From Candidatus Manganitrophaceae bacterium (lineage in GTDB: Bacteria > Nitrospirota > Nitrospiria > SBBL01 > JAADHI01): a stretch of DNA of 55,107 nt. The notes beneath the pieces are model-generated. The model had not been told where the DNA came from. It did not search any database and saw only the letters and a list, made by a program, of their open reading frames with translations. Shown piece after piece: positions 18,183 through 27,619 of this stretch. The stretch is taken from assembly GCA_012960925.1 (NCBI GenBank), contig DUAG01000072.1:1-55107 (forward strand), written 5' to 3'. Position 1 is the first letter of the stretch, and each line of letters starts with the position of its first letter. The position numbers were made by a program, and so were the translations under genes.

Positions 18183-19397
18183 ATGGCTAAGAAAAAAGGT
18201 GCTGGAACGATCGTCATAAAAGTTGCGCTTTGGTACATGTTTATTCTCGGTGCCTTTGCCGGATACACAAACTGGTTGCCGCAGATTCGGGGGGATGCGC
18301 CCGAGGCCGCAGAAATCATTGATGTTTCGAGCATCACGCCGGACCAGTTGATGGTCATGGGAGAGAAGATTATCTTTGGATCAAACGATCCTCTCGGCGT
18401 ACTGGCAAAGGGAGAAGGTCCGATCGGCAAGGGGCAATGCCCGCTCTGTCATCGCTTCTTTATGGAGCAGAAAGCGGATCGTTGTCCGAATCTGTTGGCT
18501 CTTAAAAAACCGGATACGCCTGATCCGCTTCTGAAGATGAGTGAAGAGGCGCGATCTCATGAAAGGCCTCTGGAGCCGCGGTATGCTGAATTCAAGGAAC
18601 TGCATAAGAACGGTGAGAAGAACTCAGGCATCATCCCGCATGCGAAGCCGGGGGGAGAGTATCTCATCGAATCGGAGTACTGCCCCAACTGCTTTGTAGT
18701 CATGGGGTATGGACTGAAAGGGACGAACGACACGGTCAGCCCAATGCCGATCATCAACAAGCCGCCAATTGAATTGGCCGATACCGAGATCGTTGCCGTG
18801 GTTTCCTTCTTGCAATTGCGGGATGGGGATGAAAGTAAATGGACGGCTGTGGAATCCTGGGAAGGCTATTGGGGGAAAGAGCTGAAGGCTGAGGAAACGG
18901 ATGGGGAAGAAGAGGAAGAAGACAAGCCAAAAGGACCTCCTGTTGCCTTGGGTAGCATGACGGCAGAAGAGATCGTGAAAGAGATGACCTGCTACGCCTG
19001 TCATAAAATTCCCGGAATCTCCATCGCAAAGACCGGCATGATCGGGCCTTTGTTGATCGAAAAAACCAATGCCCCGAACCGGATCAAGTCTGCGGAATAT
19101 AAGAAGGCGGTGAAAGCAGGGAAAGCCCATGCAACGACGCCGAGGGAGTACGTGATTGAATCAATCATGGACCCAGGTGCCTTTATTGTCCCTGGCTTCG
19201 CAGATGATATGCTCAAAGATTTCAGACACAAGTTTACAGTGTCGGGTCTTGACGTGATGGTGGATCATCTCCTGAATCAGGATATTGCCAAGGCAATTGC
19301 AGATGAGTTGGATCGTCTGCCGAATGAAAAAGAGGGGTCAATTCTTCCTCCTCCGGAAGCTTCGCTTGGTGATGGAAAAAGCGGGGACTTGTCCTAA
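18183..19397 (+). CDS. Membrane-anchored diheme cytochrome c
   Basis: The 404-residue protein has an N-terminal transmembrane helix (about residues 10-30) and two c-type heme sites, CPLCH (86-90) and CYACH (270-274). A third pair, CPNCF at 167-171, has lost the heme-ligating His. An acidic linker (EETDGEEEEEDKP) separates the two halves. ADTEIVAVVSFLQ is typical of the last helix of a cytochrome c fold. Its position behind the bd-like oxidase suggests that it delivers electrons to it. The ribosome site is GGGGGTAGGAG, right behind the terminator. Confidence 0.85.
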   Translation: MAKKKGAGTIVIKVALWYMFILGAFAGYTNWLPQIRGDAPEAAEIIDVSSITPDQLMVMGEKIIFGSNDPLGVLAKGEGPIGKGQCPLCHRFFMEQKADRCPNLLALKKPDTPDPLLKMSEEARSHERPLEPRYAEFKELHKNGEKNSGIIPHAKPGGEYLIESEYCPNCFVVMGYGLKGTNDTVSPMPIINKPPIELADTEIVAVVSFLQLRDGDESKWTAVESWEGYWGKELKAEETDGEEEEEDKPKGPPVALGSMTAEEIVKEMTCYACHKIPGISIAKTGMIGPLLIEKTNAPNRIKSAEYKKAVKAGKAHATTPREYVIESIMDPGAFIVPGFADDMLKDFRHKFTVSGLDVMVDHLLNQDIAKAIADELDRLPNEKEGSILPPPEASLGDGKSGDLS

Positions 19398-19412
19398 AAG
19401 TAGACAGATACG

Positions 19413-19454
19413 TTTAAGGAGGGAGGAACCGGGAATGGCTCCTCCCTCCTTAAA
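19413..19454 (+). other. Perfect 15-bp intergenic hairpin
   Basis: The arm at 19413-19427 (TTTAAGGAGGGAGGA) is an exact inverted repeat of 19440-19454, with a 12-nt loop. No T run follows, so this is not a standard intrinsic terminator. The left arm contains GGAGG and the right arm CCTCC. An mRNA-stabilising or processing element between two cytochrome genes is the likeliest role. Confidence 0.75.
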
Positions 19455-19532
19455 GTAGATTTCGCAAGAGTGGTACCGAAGTTATAGTCTTATAGTCGAA
19501 TGAATGAACGATAACGGGAGGCAGGGCAGAAT

Positions 19533-20540
19533 ATGTTTAATAATAAGAAAAAAACAGTGCTGACACAGGTTCTAATGATGCTCCTGGTCTTGCCTGTCGT
19601 TGCTTGGGCGGGAGGAGGCGCGACCGGATTCATCGACGCCGGAACCTTCGCCCTGGTGATCGAGGCAGGCTTGGTCCTTGGGGCAATCTTTTTAGGCTGG
19701 ATTGCAAAAGATAAGATGGGGATAAAAATCCCTAAGCTCATTCAGGGACCCATTCTCTGGATCATGGCCTATGTTAATTTCAGGGTCATTCTTCAGCCAC
19801 CGATCCCATTTTCACTCTTGGCGATGTACATGGGTGTCTGTACTCTGGTGATTTTGCTATATTGTTCGCTCACCGTGGAATCCTGGGAAGATTTCTCCCG
19901 GCCGATTGCATCGATGCTTCGGGATGATCATACCAAGGCTAAAATGAGTCGTTATGCAACCTTCCTTATTTTACCGGGTTTGATCGCGGCACAAACCTAC
20001 AATACGATGCTGCCTTCATTTGGTGAGCCGATTGAGTTGCGGACGGTTCACCCTGCCCCACCGGCCAGCATCAATGTCCACAAAAAACTGGTCACCCTTC
20101 AAACCGCAGAAAACCCCTTTCGTATTGGGGATGACGGGGAGTATTTGAAGGTGGGAGATGAGAGCAAATATTTTGGAGGAAATTCCTGGACAGGTGATGT
20201 TCCGAGGTTTCTTCAAGAAGTGAGAGATGGGGGGGTTGTCTTTTTTGGAACAGCGGGCTGCTTCTTCTGTCACGGAGATAATCTGGATGGTCGTGGACCC
20301 TTCGCTTTTGCCTTTAACCCGATTCCAGCAAACTTTGCCGATCCGGGAACGATCGCCCAGCTTCAGGAGACCTTCGTATTCTGGCGGGTCGCCAAAGGTG
20401 GCCCTGATCTTTCCCGTGAGGCCTTCCCTTGGGCGTCGGCCATGCCTCCGTGGGAAAAGCATTTGACCACAAATGAGATCTGGAAGGTCATTGTCTTTGA
20501 ATACTGGCATACCGGATTCTTCCCGAGAACCTGGGGTTAA
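19533..20540 (+). CDS. Membrane protein with C-terminal monoheme cytochrome c domain
   Basis: The 335-residue protein has a signal-like N-terminus (VLTQVLMMLLVLPVVAWA) and three further hydrophobic helices up to residue about 160. A periplasmic cytochrome c domain follows with one heme site, CFFCH (243-247). The Met in WASAMPPWEKHL is the probable sixth ligand. ATG 19533 follows GGGAGG. It belongs to the respiratory locus between two other c-type cytochromes, and a role as electron-transfer subunit is inferred. Confidence 0.82.
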   Translation: MFNNKKKTVLTQVLMMLLVLPVVAWAGGGATGFIDAGTFALVIEAGLVLGAIFLGWIAKDKMGIKIPKLIQGPILWIMAYVNFRVILQPPIPFSLLAMYMGVCTLVILLYCSLTVESWEDFSRPIASMLRDDHTKAKMSRYATFLILPGLIAAQTYNTMLPSFGEPIELRTVHPAPPASINVHKKLVTLQTAENPFRIGDDGEYLKVGDESKYFGGNSWTGDVPRFLQEVRDGGVVFFGTAGCFFCHGDNLDGRGPFAFAFNPIPANFADPGTIAQLQETFVFWRVAKGGPDLSREAFPWASAMPPWEKHLTTNEIWKVIVFEYWHTGFFPRTWG

Positions 20541-20592
20541 GTGCATACCCGGTGCTTGAAATTTATAATTTTTAAGAGGGGGATTTATTAAA

Positions 20593-22359
20593 ATGATAAG
20601 AAAGATCGAAAAGAGCAGAGGAAAGAAATGGGCCGCTCTTGTCGCAGTATCGGTATTTTCACTCCTGGGACTTGGCGGGATTGCGGATGCTCAGATTATG
20701 CGAATCGGACCTGCCCCCATCGAACCAGCGCCCGGAACCTACAAGCCGGCAAAGGAAGATGGTGGTACCATTGACAAGGGCAAGACGGTGTATTTCAAGA
20801 AGTGTGTCTGGTGTCACGGGCCGGATGGGGCAGGAGATGGACCTTCTGCAATTCGTCTCGTCACAAAACCCAGAAACTTCAATGCGGGCACCTTTAAAAT
20901 TCGTCATACCGGCAGCGGAGAGTTGCCGACTGACGAGGATTTGCTGAATACCGTTCGACACGGTCTCCAGGGATCCGTGATGCCTCCCTGGGCGGGAATC
21001 CTGACAGACGAAGAGATGAAGGCGGCCATTGCCTTCATTAAGAAGGAATTAGTCAAGGATCGCGAATTCGATGATCCGGATGAAGAGATTACCGTGATCA
21101 GTTACGGAACACAGATCCCTTCCTCACCGGAAAGTATCGAGTTGGGCCGCGATATCTACATGAACAAGGCAAAGTGTGTCGAATGTCACGGTCAAGAAGG
21201 CCGAGGGAATGGCAATCTGACGCAGAGGGGCGATTGGGGCTTTCCGATCTTTCCGGCAAACCTTCAAAAACCTTGGAATCTCCGCGGAAATCGTAGAGAT
21301 CCATACAATCCGCGCAATATCTTCCGTGAGGTCTCGACCGGTCTGAACGGCACGCCGATGCCTTCCTTTGCAGATGAGTTGTCGGAAGAAGAGCGCTGGC
21401 ATGTGGCCAATTTTGTGATTTCTCTCACAAAGATTAAATATCCGCTTGATCCGAACTCCGGAAAACCCTCCATCGGGTTTGTCATTAAGTCCAAATTCAT
21501 AGAGGAAGGCGGTACGCCCTCCGATCCGAACGATGAGAAGTGGAACGTCCTGCCGCCCCAGTATGTCGGCTTGGCGAGTCAGATCATTCAGCCTCCGCGT
21601 CACTTCATTCGCACCATTGATGACATTCGAGTAACCTCCCTTTATGACGATAAAGAGGTTGCCATTCTTTTCGAGTGGGATGATCGCACCGAAAGTCATC
21701 TGGACCCAGACGGAGAAGCGGTTTATGATATGAATCGCTTGCAGTCTGAGGCCTTCCCTGCAATCGCAACGACACAGTTTACCCACGAAATCGACGGCGC
21801 ACGCGGACCCTTAAAAAATGTCAATGAGCTTCCAAATGGCGTCTATAACGATGGAATTGCGATTCAGTTCGGACAGGCATGGCAGGATATTCCGCCGCCT
21901 GCAAAGTGGTATTTCATCCATGGGGATGAAAAACGCGGCGTCGATCTCTGGAAGTGGGAGTCGGATGGCACCGCAAAGGAATATGAAGGGCATGGCATTG
22001 ACAAAGTTGTACTGCGAGAAGGCAGCGACAACGTCAAGGTCGTCTATGCCAAGTGGACAGACGGCCGTTGGCAGGTGATTATGAAACGGGCCCTTTTGAC
22101 GGATGACAAGGAGAAGTCTGCGCAATTGGTGAACGGGGTGAATATCCCGATTACCTTCTTTGCCTGGGATGGCGATGCAGGTGAAACCGGTGGAAGAATG
22201 GCGCTTTCGACCTTTTACTACCTCATGATGGAGCCGCCCGTTCCGACAAACGTTTACATTGTGCCGCCGATTGTGTTCGGCATAATCTTCGGTTGCCTGG
22301 TTTGGGCAAGAAAAGCAGCAATTAACTACAAAGAACCTGACGCATTGCCAGAGAAGTAA
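20593..22359 (+). CDS. Diheme cytochrome c fused to an ethylbenzene-dehydrogenase-type heme domain
   Basis: The 588-residue protein begins with a signal peptide (cleavage near IADA, residue about 33). Two c-type domains follow, with CVWCH (71-75) and CVECH (195-199); MPPW and TPMPSF supply candidate Met ligands. From about residue 300 it resembles the heme-b-binding gamma subunit family of type II DMSO reductases (ethylbenzene dehydrogenase, NxrC). A C-terminal helix (about 555-575) anchors it in the membrane. It is the last gene of the oxidase locus. The domain family is normally partnered with a molybdenum subunit, and none is encoded here. Confidence 0.82.
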   Translation: MIRKIEKSRGKKWAALVAVSVFSLLGLGGIADAQIMRIGPAPIEPAPGTYKPAKEDGGTIDKGKTVYFKKCVWCHGPDGAGDGPSAIRLVTKPRNFNAGTFKIRHTGSGELPTDEDLLNTVRHGLQGSVMPPWAGILTDEEMKAAIAFIKKELVKDREFDDPDEEITVISYGTQIPSSPESIELGRDIYMNKAKCVECHGQEGRGNGNLTQRGDWGFPIFPANLQKPWNLRGNRRDPYNPRNIFREVSTGLNGTPMPSFADELSEEERWHVANFVISLTKIKYPLDPNSGKPSIGFVIKSKFIEEGGTPSDPNDEKWNVLPPQYVGLASQIIQPPRHFIRTIDDIRVTSLYDDKEVAILFEWDDRTESHLDPDGEAVYDMNRLQSEAFPAIATTQFTHEIDGARGPLKNVNELPNGVYNDGIAIQFGQAWQDIPPPAKWYFIHGDEKRGVDLWKWESDGTAKEYEGHGIDKVVLREGSDNVKVVYAKWTDGRWQVIMKRALLTDDKEKSAQLVNGVNIPITFFAWDGDAGETGGRMALSTFYYLMMEPPVPTNVYIVPPIVFGIIFGCLVWARKAAINYKEPDALPEK

Positions 22360-22382
22360 TTGGCATTGAAGTAATGAGTGTT

Positions 22383-22420
22383 AAAGGGGTGGGTGCAGAG
22401 TCTTTGCATTCACCCCTTTT
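22383..22420 (+). terminator. Intrinsic terminator ending the oxidase locus
   Basis: AAAGGGGTG (22383-22391) pairs with CACCCCTTT (22411-22419), with an inner TGCA/TGCA extension and a T-rich tail. It closes the transcript before metK. Confidence 0.88.
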
Positions 22421-22491
22421 CATTATATGATTTCAATAGATTTTTTAAAAATTTGAACTTTAGGTATGATTTATAATTCAAGGAGAAGTCG

Positions 22492-23643
22492 ATGAGCCGT
22501 CTGAATTTTTTATTTACATCTGAATCAGTCACGGAAGGGCATCCCGACAAGATAGCGGACCAGATCTCGGATGCAATCCTGGATGCGATCCTGGCCCAGG
22601 ATCCGAAAGGACGGGTTGCTTGTGAAGCAATGGTCACAACCGGTCTCGCATTTGTTGCCGGAGAGATCTCGACATCCTGTTATGTTGAAATTTCGGATAT
22701 TGTTCGTGAAACCATTAAAGAAGTCGGTTACACCCGTGCCAAATATGGCTATGATTATGAAACTTGTGCGGTCATTACCTCTATACACAGTCAATCTCCG
22801 GACATCGCCATGGGAGTGGATACGGGTGGCGCAGGAGACCAGGGTTTAATGTTTGGTTATGCGACAAATGAAACACCGGAATTGATGCCCATGCCGATCA
22901 TGCTGGCACATAAGATGACCAAACGGTTGGCAGAAATGAGAAAGACGGATATCCTTCCATATCTTCGGCCTGATGGGAAAACCCAGGTGACCGTGGTGTA
23001 TCGGGATGGGAAGCCGGTCCGAGTTTCGACTGTCGTCGTGTCAACACAACACAGTCCTGAAATCTCACTGAAAGATCTCAGAGAAGATATCATCGAAAAT
23101 GTGATTCGTCCGGTTATTCCCGAGGAACTCATCGATAATGACAGTATGATCTATCATATTAACCCAACGGGTCGTTTTGTCGTTGGCGGACCCCAGGGGG
23201 ATACCGGATTGACAGGTCGTAAGATTATTGTGGATACCTATGGCGGGGTTGGAAGCCATGGAGGGGGCGCTTTTTCGGGGAAAGACCCCAGTAAAGTAGA
23301 TCGTTCCGCTTCTTATATGGCGAGGTATATTGCCAAAAATCTGGTTGCGGCGGGGGTGTCTGATCGTTGTGAAGTTCAGTTGGCTTACGCTATCGGCGTA
23401 GTGGATCCGGTATCTGTCTTGATTGATACCAAAGAAACGGGAAAAGTAGATCATGAAAAGCTGGTCAAGGTGGTTAGAGACCTTTTTCCAATGACACCCA
23501 AAGGCATTATTGAGCATTTGGATCTACGCAGACCCATATACAAAAAAACGGCCGCCTATGGGCATTTCGGTCGAAACCTCCCAGAGTTTACCTGGGAAAA
23601 GACAGACATGGTGGATAAAATTAAACAAGCCACCGGGTTGTAG
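22492..23643 (+). CDS. metK: S-adenosylmethionine synthetase
   Basis: It makes SAM from methionine and ATP. The 383-residue protein carries the N-terminal [33 protein letters not shown] (nucleotide site) and [16 protein letters not shown] (phosphate-binding loop), all diagnostic. AAGGAG at 22480-22485 precedes the ATG. The SAH-recycling enzyme ahcY lies 1 kb downstream on the other strand, so both halves of the methyl cycle are close together. I did not see a recognisable SAM riboswitch in the short leader. Confidence 0.98.
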   Translation: MSRLNFLFTSESVTEGHPDKIADQISDAILDAILAQDPKGRVACEAMVTTGLAFVAGEISTSCYVEISDIVRETIKEVGYTRAKYGYDYETCAVITSIHSQSPDIAMGVDTGGAGDQGLMFGYATNETPELMPMPIMLAHKMTKRLAEMRKTDILPYLRPDGKTQVTVVYRDGKPVRVSTVVVSTQHSPEISLKDLREDIIENVIRPVIPEELIDNDSMIYHINPTGRFVVGGPQGDTGLTGRKIIVDTYGGVGSHGGGAFSGKDPSKVDRSASYMARYIAKNLVAAGVSDRCEVQLAYAIGVVDPVSVLIDTKETGKVDHEKLVKVVRDLFPMTPKGIIEHLDLRRPIYKKTAAYGHFGRNLPEFTWEKTDMVDKIKQATGL

Positions 23644-23721
23644 ACATATTGTTGTAGGGTCGTGGCCTTATCTAAAGCCGAGATATTCGGTGGTTTTTTG
23701 TGAGCTTTTCGGAGGCAGTGC

Positions 23722-24555
23722 ATGCCTTGGTTTATGAAAGAAAAAAACCTTGACAGCGAAACCAAGAAGATCAAGATTCCGGAAGGACTCTGGATCAAGT
23801 GTAATAATTGCCGCGGGGTGATCTACCGGAAAGAACTGGGTCGCAATGGGAAGGTTTGCCCGAAGTGCGACTATCACTTTCCGATTTCCGTCCATGAGAG
23901 GATCGACATGATTGTCGATGAAGGGCTGCTCACGGAGTGGGATAAATCTCTCTCCTCATGTGATCCACTCGACTTCAAAGATTCCGTTCGATACAAAGAC
24001 CGGATCAAAAAAAATCAGGAGAAAACGGGACATTCGGACGCACTGGTTATCGGTGCGGCCAGAATCAACCGCCGGCCTGTGGTCGTGGGGGTGTTTAATT
24101 TTAGTTTTATGGCCGGGAGTATGGGGTCGGTTGTCGGCGAGAAGTTGACCCGGGGCATTGAACGGGCAACGGAGGCCCGTCACCCGATCATTCTCTTTTC
24201 AGCCTCAGGCGGGGCGCGAATGCAGGAGGGTGTTCTTTCCCTCATGCAGATGGCAAAAACGAGTGCGGCCATTGCCAGGCTTCAGGAGGCAAAGGTGCCC
24301 TACATCTCTGTGTTGACCGATCCAACCTTTGGAGGGGTCACGGCGAGCTTTGCAATGCTGGGTGATATCATCATCGCCGAACCAAAGTCTCTTATCGGGT
24401 TTGCCGGTCCACGTGTCATCGAACAGACCATCAAAGAACAGCTCCCGGAGGGTTTCCAGCGAGCAGAGTTTCTCCTCGAACACGGCTCAATCGACATGGT
24501 GGTCGAACGGAAAAAGCTCCGCGATACCCTCATCCAACTCCTCTCCTATTTATAG
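23722..24555 (+). CDS. accD: Acetyl-CoA carboxylase carboxyltransferase subunit beta
   Basis: AccD transfers the carboxyl group to acetyl-CoA, together with AccA, at the start of fatty-acid synthesis. The 277-residue protein has the N-terminal four-cysteine zinc site (Cys27, Cys30, Cys46, Cys49) and the crotonase-type carboxyltransferase core: SGGARMQEGVLSLMQMAKT, SVLTDPTFGGVTASFA and GFAGPRVIEQTI. GGAGG at 23711-23715 precedes the ATG. It is downstream of metK, with a 78-bp gap. Confidence 0.97.
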   Translation: MPWFMKEKNLDSETKKIKIPEGLWIKCNNCRGVIYRKELGRNGKVCPKCDYHFPISVHERIDMIVDEGLLTEWDKSLSSCDPLDFKDSVRYKDRIKKNQEKTGHSDALVIGAARINRRPVVVGVFNFSFMAGSMGSVVGEKLTRGIERATEARHPIILFSASGGARMQEGVLSLMQMAKTSAAIARLQEAKVPYISVLTDPTFGGVTASFAMLGDIIIAEPKSLIGFAGPRVIEQTIKEQLPEGFQRAEFLLEHGSIDMVVERKKLRDTLIQLLSYL

Positions 24556-24566
24556 TCTTTCGTAAC

Positions 24567-24694
24567 CCGTTCAGCACGCCTAGATAAGCCTTCAGGGTAA
24601 AGCGCGAGGAACGGAAACCCGGAGCGTATGCGTCTATACGCGAGGGTTTGAGTACCACAGCAACGCAGCCATGGAGACTTAGATGGGTGTGCCG
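24567..24694 (+). repeat. Interspersed repeat family A, copy 2
   Basis: The element begins GTTCAGCACGCC and contains the hairpin GCGTAT (24622-24627) / ATACGC (24634-24639), then CACAGCAACGCAGCCATGGAG. It fills the whole gap between the convergent accD and ahcY genes and touches the ahcY stop codon. Confidence 0.8.
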
Positions 24695-24696
24695 CC

Positions 24697-26073
24697 TTAG
24701 TATCGGTACGTTTCAGGCTTAAACGGGCCCTGGATGGGCGTACTGATATATTCGGATTGTTGTTGGGTCATTTTTGTAATCACCCCCCCAAAACCTTTTA
24801 CCATTTCAGCTGCAACTTCTTCGTCCAATTTTTTGGGAAGCACCTTTACATAAACAGGTTCACGTTCTGACTTCGACTTGTCTGCCCACTTTTCCTTGTA
24901 GAGTAACATCTGCGCGAGGACCTGATTCGTGAAGGAACCATCCATAATGCGGGATGGGTGACCGGTTGCGTTGCCCAGGTTGACAAGTCGTCCTTCAGAG
25001 AGAAGAAGTATATAATCTTCAGTATCATCGGACCGGTAGATTTTGTGGACCTGTGGTTTTATCTCTTCCCATCTCCAGTTGTCACGCATAAATTTGGTAT
25101 CGATCTCAAGATCAAAGTGGCCGATGTTGCAAACGATCGCCCCTCGCTTAACGCCGGCGAGCATATGACGGTCACATACATTTACGTTGCCGGTTGTTGT
25201 GACGATCAGATCGATCTTTCCCAGCATCTGCCTATCGAGGCCTTCAGCCGAGCCTGTGTTGTTTCCATCTTTATAAGGAGAAACAACTTCGAAGCCGTCC
25301 ATGCAGGCCTGCATGCCGCAGATCGGATCAATCTCAGAGATCTTTACAATCATCCCTTCCTGATTCAAGCTCTGGGCAGAACCCTTGCCGACATCACCGT
25401 AACCCACAACGAGGGCTTTCTTACCAGAAAGAAGCGCGTCTGTTCCACGTTTAATGGCATCATTTAAACTGTGGCGACAGCCGTATTTATTGTCATTTTT
25501 AGATTTGGTGACAGAATCGTTAACGTTGATTGCAGGAACCTTCAGCTCACCTTTTGCCATCATGTCGAACAGCCGGTGGACCCCGGTTGTGGTTTCTTCC
25601 GTTATTCCATGGACTTTTCCAAGTATTTCCGGATATTTCTCGTGCGCCATCGCGGTGAGGTCACCCCCGTCATCTAACAATATATTGGCGTTCCACGGTT
25701 TTCCGTCCTTGAGAATCGTCTGTTCAATACACCATGCGCTTTCTTCTTCTGTTTGCCCCTTCCAGGCATAAACGGCAATACCGGCAGCGGCGATGGCAGC
25801 CGCGGCGTGATCTTGAGTGGAGAATATGTTGCAGGAGGACCAACGTACCTCTGCACCCAGGGCGCGAAGTGTTTCGATCAATACGGCGGTCTGAATCGTC
25901 ATATGGATACAGCCGATAATATGAGCGCCCTGAAGAGGCTGCTCTTTTTCATAATTTTTTCTGAGGTTCATCAATCCGGGCATTTCCCCTTCAGCGAGAG
26001 TGATCTCCCGTCGTCCCCAGTCCGCCAGACCCAGGTCGGCCACCTTACAATCCTGATTAAGTGCAGTCGTCAT
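24697..26073 (-). CDS. ahcY: Adenosylhomocysteinase
   Basis: It hydrolyses S-adenosylhomocysteine to adenosine and homocysteine with bound NAD. The 458-residue protein shows [34 protein letters not shown], the NAD fold [17 protein letters not shown], and the C-terminal Lys/Tyr end FKPETYRY typical of the family. Two ATGs are possible; the one at 26071-26073 has GAGGAG at a normal 7-nt spacing, while the upstream ATG is only 1 nt from it. It pairs functionally with metK nearby. Confidence 0.97.
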   Translation of the reverse strand: MTTALNQDCKVADLGLADWGRREITLAEGEMPGLMNLRKNYEKEQPLQGAHIIGCIHMTIQTAVLIETLRALGAEVRWSSCNIFSTQDHAAAAIAAAGIAVYAWKGQTEEESAWCIEQTILKDGKPWNANILLDDGGDLTAMAHEKYPEILGKVHGITEETTTGVHRLFDMMAKGELKVPAINVNDSVTKSKNDNKYGCRHSLNDAIKRGTDALLSGKKALVVGYGDVGKGSAQSLNQEGMIVKISEIDPICGMQACMDGFEVVSPYKDGNNTGSAEGLDRQMLGKIDLIVTTTGNVNVCDRHMLAGVKRGAIVCNIGHFDLEIDTKFMRDNWRWEEIKPQVHKIYRSDDTEDYILLLSEGRLVNLGNATGHPSRIMDGSFTNQVLAQMLLYKEKWADKSKSEREPVYVKVLPKKLDEEVAAEMVKGFGGVITKMTQQQSEYISTPIQGPFKPETYRY

Positions 26074-26197
26074 ATTCATGCTCCTCTATTTATGGTTACA
26101 AATCCTGTTTGGTATTATAAAAACTAAACAACATATAGTAAAATCCTGCAAGTTTTCAACTGTTTTTTATGTTTCTATTGAAAAAGGTTCGTGGAAT

Positions 26198-26329
26198 GAT
26201 TCAGCATGCCACTATTTTTATTCAGGGCAAGGCGCGAGGAGCGCAGAACCGCAGCGTAGTGGTGCTACGTGAGGATTCGAGCACCACAGCAACGCAGCCA
26301 TGGAGAAAAAGAGGGGCGTGATGGATCGT
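26198..26329 (+). repeat. Interspersed repeat family A, copy 3
   Basis: This is a full-length copy. It starts GATTCAGCATGCC and ends GGCGTGATGGATC, which are imperfect inverted ends (10 of 13 match). The central hairpin is CGTAG (26255-26259) / CTACG (26265-26269). It lies in the gap between ahcY and queD. Confidence 0.82.
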
Positions 26330-26339
26330 TACACACGTT

Positions 26340-26741
26340 CTACCTTCGGTATGTTGCATACGACTTCGGCGTCTCCCACAGGCGGACTTCAGAGACCGGA
26401 AGCTTTTGTGAGGCGGCATAGTCGTAGATTAATTTAGAGATCACCTCCGCGGTTGGATTCTGATCAATAATGAAGTGGCTCTCCTTCAGGTCTTTCAGTA
26501 CAGGGATCAAGGGGTCGTCTTTACACAGGATCATCTTGTGGTCCAGGTTTTCATCAATCCACACCTGCACGACTTTTTTGATCACTTCAAAATCCCGAAC
26601 CATGCCGAGTGCGTCGAGGTCTTCGGCGTAGAGTTCGATCTCCACTCTCGCATTGTGACCGTGGAGATGACGGCATTTGCCCTTGTAGTTTAAGAGGCGA
26701 TGACCATAACAGAATTCAATGGTGCGCGTAACCTTGTACAT
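26340..26741 (-). CDS. queD: 6-carboxy-5,6,7,8-tetrahydropterin synthase / PTPS family
   Basis: The 133-residue protein is of the T-fold PTPS/QueD family, which acts on dihydroneopterin triphosphate. Zinc ligands His14 (CYGHR) and His27/His29 (HLHGH), and the catalytic Cys23 just before them, are present. QNPTAEVISKLIY and the C-terminal VRLWETPKSYATY with the pterin-anchoring Glu are typical. No other queuosine genes are in the window. The next gene upstream is a pteridine-reductase-like SDR, so a pterin cofactor route is a serious alternative to queuosine. Confidence 0.85.
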   Translation of the reverse strand: MYKVTRTIEFCYGHRLLNYKGKCRHLHGHNARVEIELYAEDLDALGMVRDFEVIKKVVQVWIDENLDHKMILCKDDPLIPVLKDLKESHFIIDQNPTAEVISKLIYDYAASQKLPVSEVRLWETPKSYATYRR

Positions 26742-26769
26742 AGACGATTCTATCCTTCCCTTTTAGGAG

Positions 26770-26860
26770 CGATCCAGCGCACCCCCCTTTTACTCCATGC
26801 CTGCGTTGTTGTGGTGCTCGGATCCTCGCGAAGCCAAAATAAGTGGCACGCTGAATCGTT
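26770..26860 (-). repeat. Interspersed repeat family A, copy 4 (truncated, reverse orientation)
   Basis: On the minus strand it has the left end GATTCAGCGTGCC, then GAGGATCCGAGCACCACAAC and the right end TGCGCTGGATC. The hairpin core present in other copies is deleted. It fills the gap between queD and the SDR gene. Confidence 0.7.
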
Positions 26861-26864
26861 CCTT

Positions 26865-27596
26865 TTAAGAAATGAGCCTTCCTCCGTCGATGATAATCGT
26901 CGACCCTGTCATGAAATTTGTCCCCTCCAGGAGGAAGAGGACGGCATTGACGATATCCTCCGGGGCGCCGAACCTTCCGAGCGGGGTGTGCCGGATGATT
27001 GTTTCCTTATCGTTATCATCAAAGTCATCTGCCGCGAGTACAGGGCCGGGGGCGATGGCATTGACTTCAATTTTCGGCGCCAGCGTGCGGGCCAATCCCT
27101 TCGTCATGGCAATCACGCCGGCCTTTGAGATGCAGTAGGGGATGTAGTTTTTATAGGGGCGGAGTCCGGACCAATCGGCGATATTGATAATTTTTCCACC
27201 CCCTTTTTGCATCTCCCTCGCGGCCGCCTGAGCGCAGAAGAAGCCGCCCTTTAAATTGGCGTCAAATGTTGTATCCCAGTCCTGTTCATTGACTTGAAAA
27301 AGCGGGGTTTTGAAGAAGACCGAGGCGTTATTGATCAGGACATCTATTCCGCCAAACCTTTCACAGCATTCCCTGACGATCCGTTCACAATCCGCCACCT
27401 CTCGAATGTCGCCCTGAACGGCGAAGGCCTCTCCCCCTTTTTCTGCAATCTTTTCGACAAGCTGTCTGGCCTCATCCCTGGATTGATTGTAGTGAATGGC
27501 GACTTTGGCGCCCTTTCCGGCCACAGACAAGGCAATGGCTTTTCCAATACGCCGCGCGGCTCCTGTGATGAGGACGGCCTTTCCTTCTAACTTCAT
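26865..27596 (-). CDS. Short-chain dehydrogenase, pteridine-reductase-like
   Basis: This NAD(P)H-dependent reductase has 243 residues from ATG 27594-27596 (MKLEGKAVLITGAARRIGKA). The frame stays open for 42 codons further upstream, but that part is repeat sequence. TGAARRIGKAIA with Arg-Arg, NNASVF, the catalytic YIPYCISKAG (Tyr and Lys) and FMTGSTIIIDGGR fit the PTR1/FolM branch of the SDR family. Its neighbour is a PTPS-family gene on the same strand, which supports a pterin substrate. GAGGAG lies 11 nt upstream of the start. Confidence 0.82.
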   Translation of the reverse strand: MKLEGKAVLITGAARRIGKAIALSVAGKGAKVAIHYNQSRDEARQLVEKIAEKGGEAFAVQGDIREVADCERIVRECCERFGGIDVLINNASVFFKTPLFQVNEQDWDTTFDANLKGGFFCAQAAAREMQKGGGKIINIADWSGLRPYKNYIPYCISKAGVIAMTKGLARTLAPKIEVNAIAPGPVLAADDFDDNDKETIIRHTPLGRFGAPEDIVNAVLFLLEGTNFMTGSTIIIDGGRLIS

Positions 27597-27619
27597 TGTT
27601 GAATGTGCTCCTCGGTAAC

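Noticed and set aside
22421..22491. SAM riboswitch in the metK leader
   Set aside because: The leader after the upstream terminator is only about 70 nt and shows none of the expected helices.
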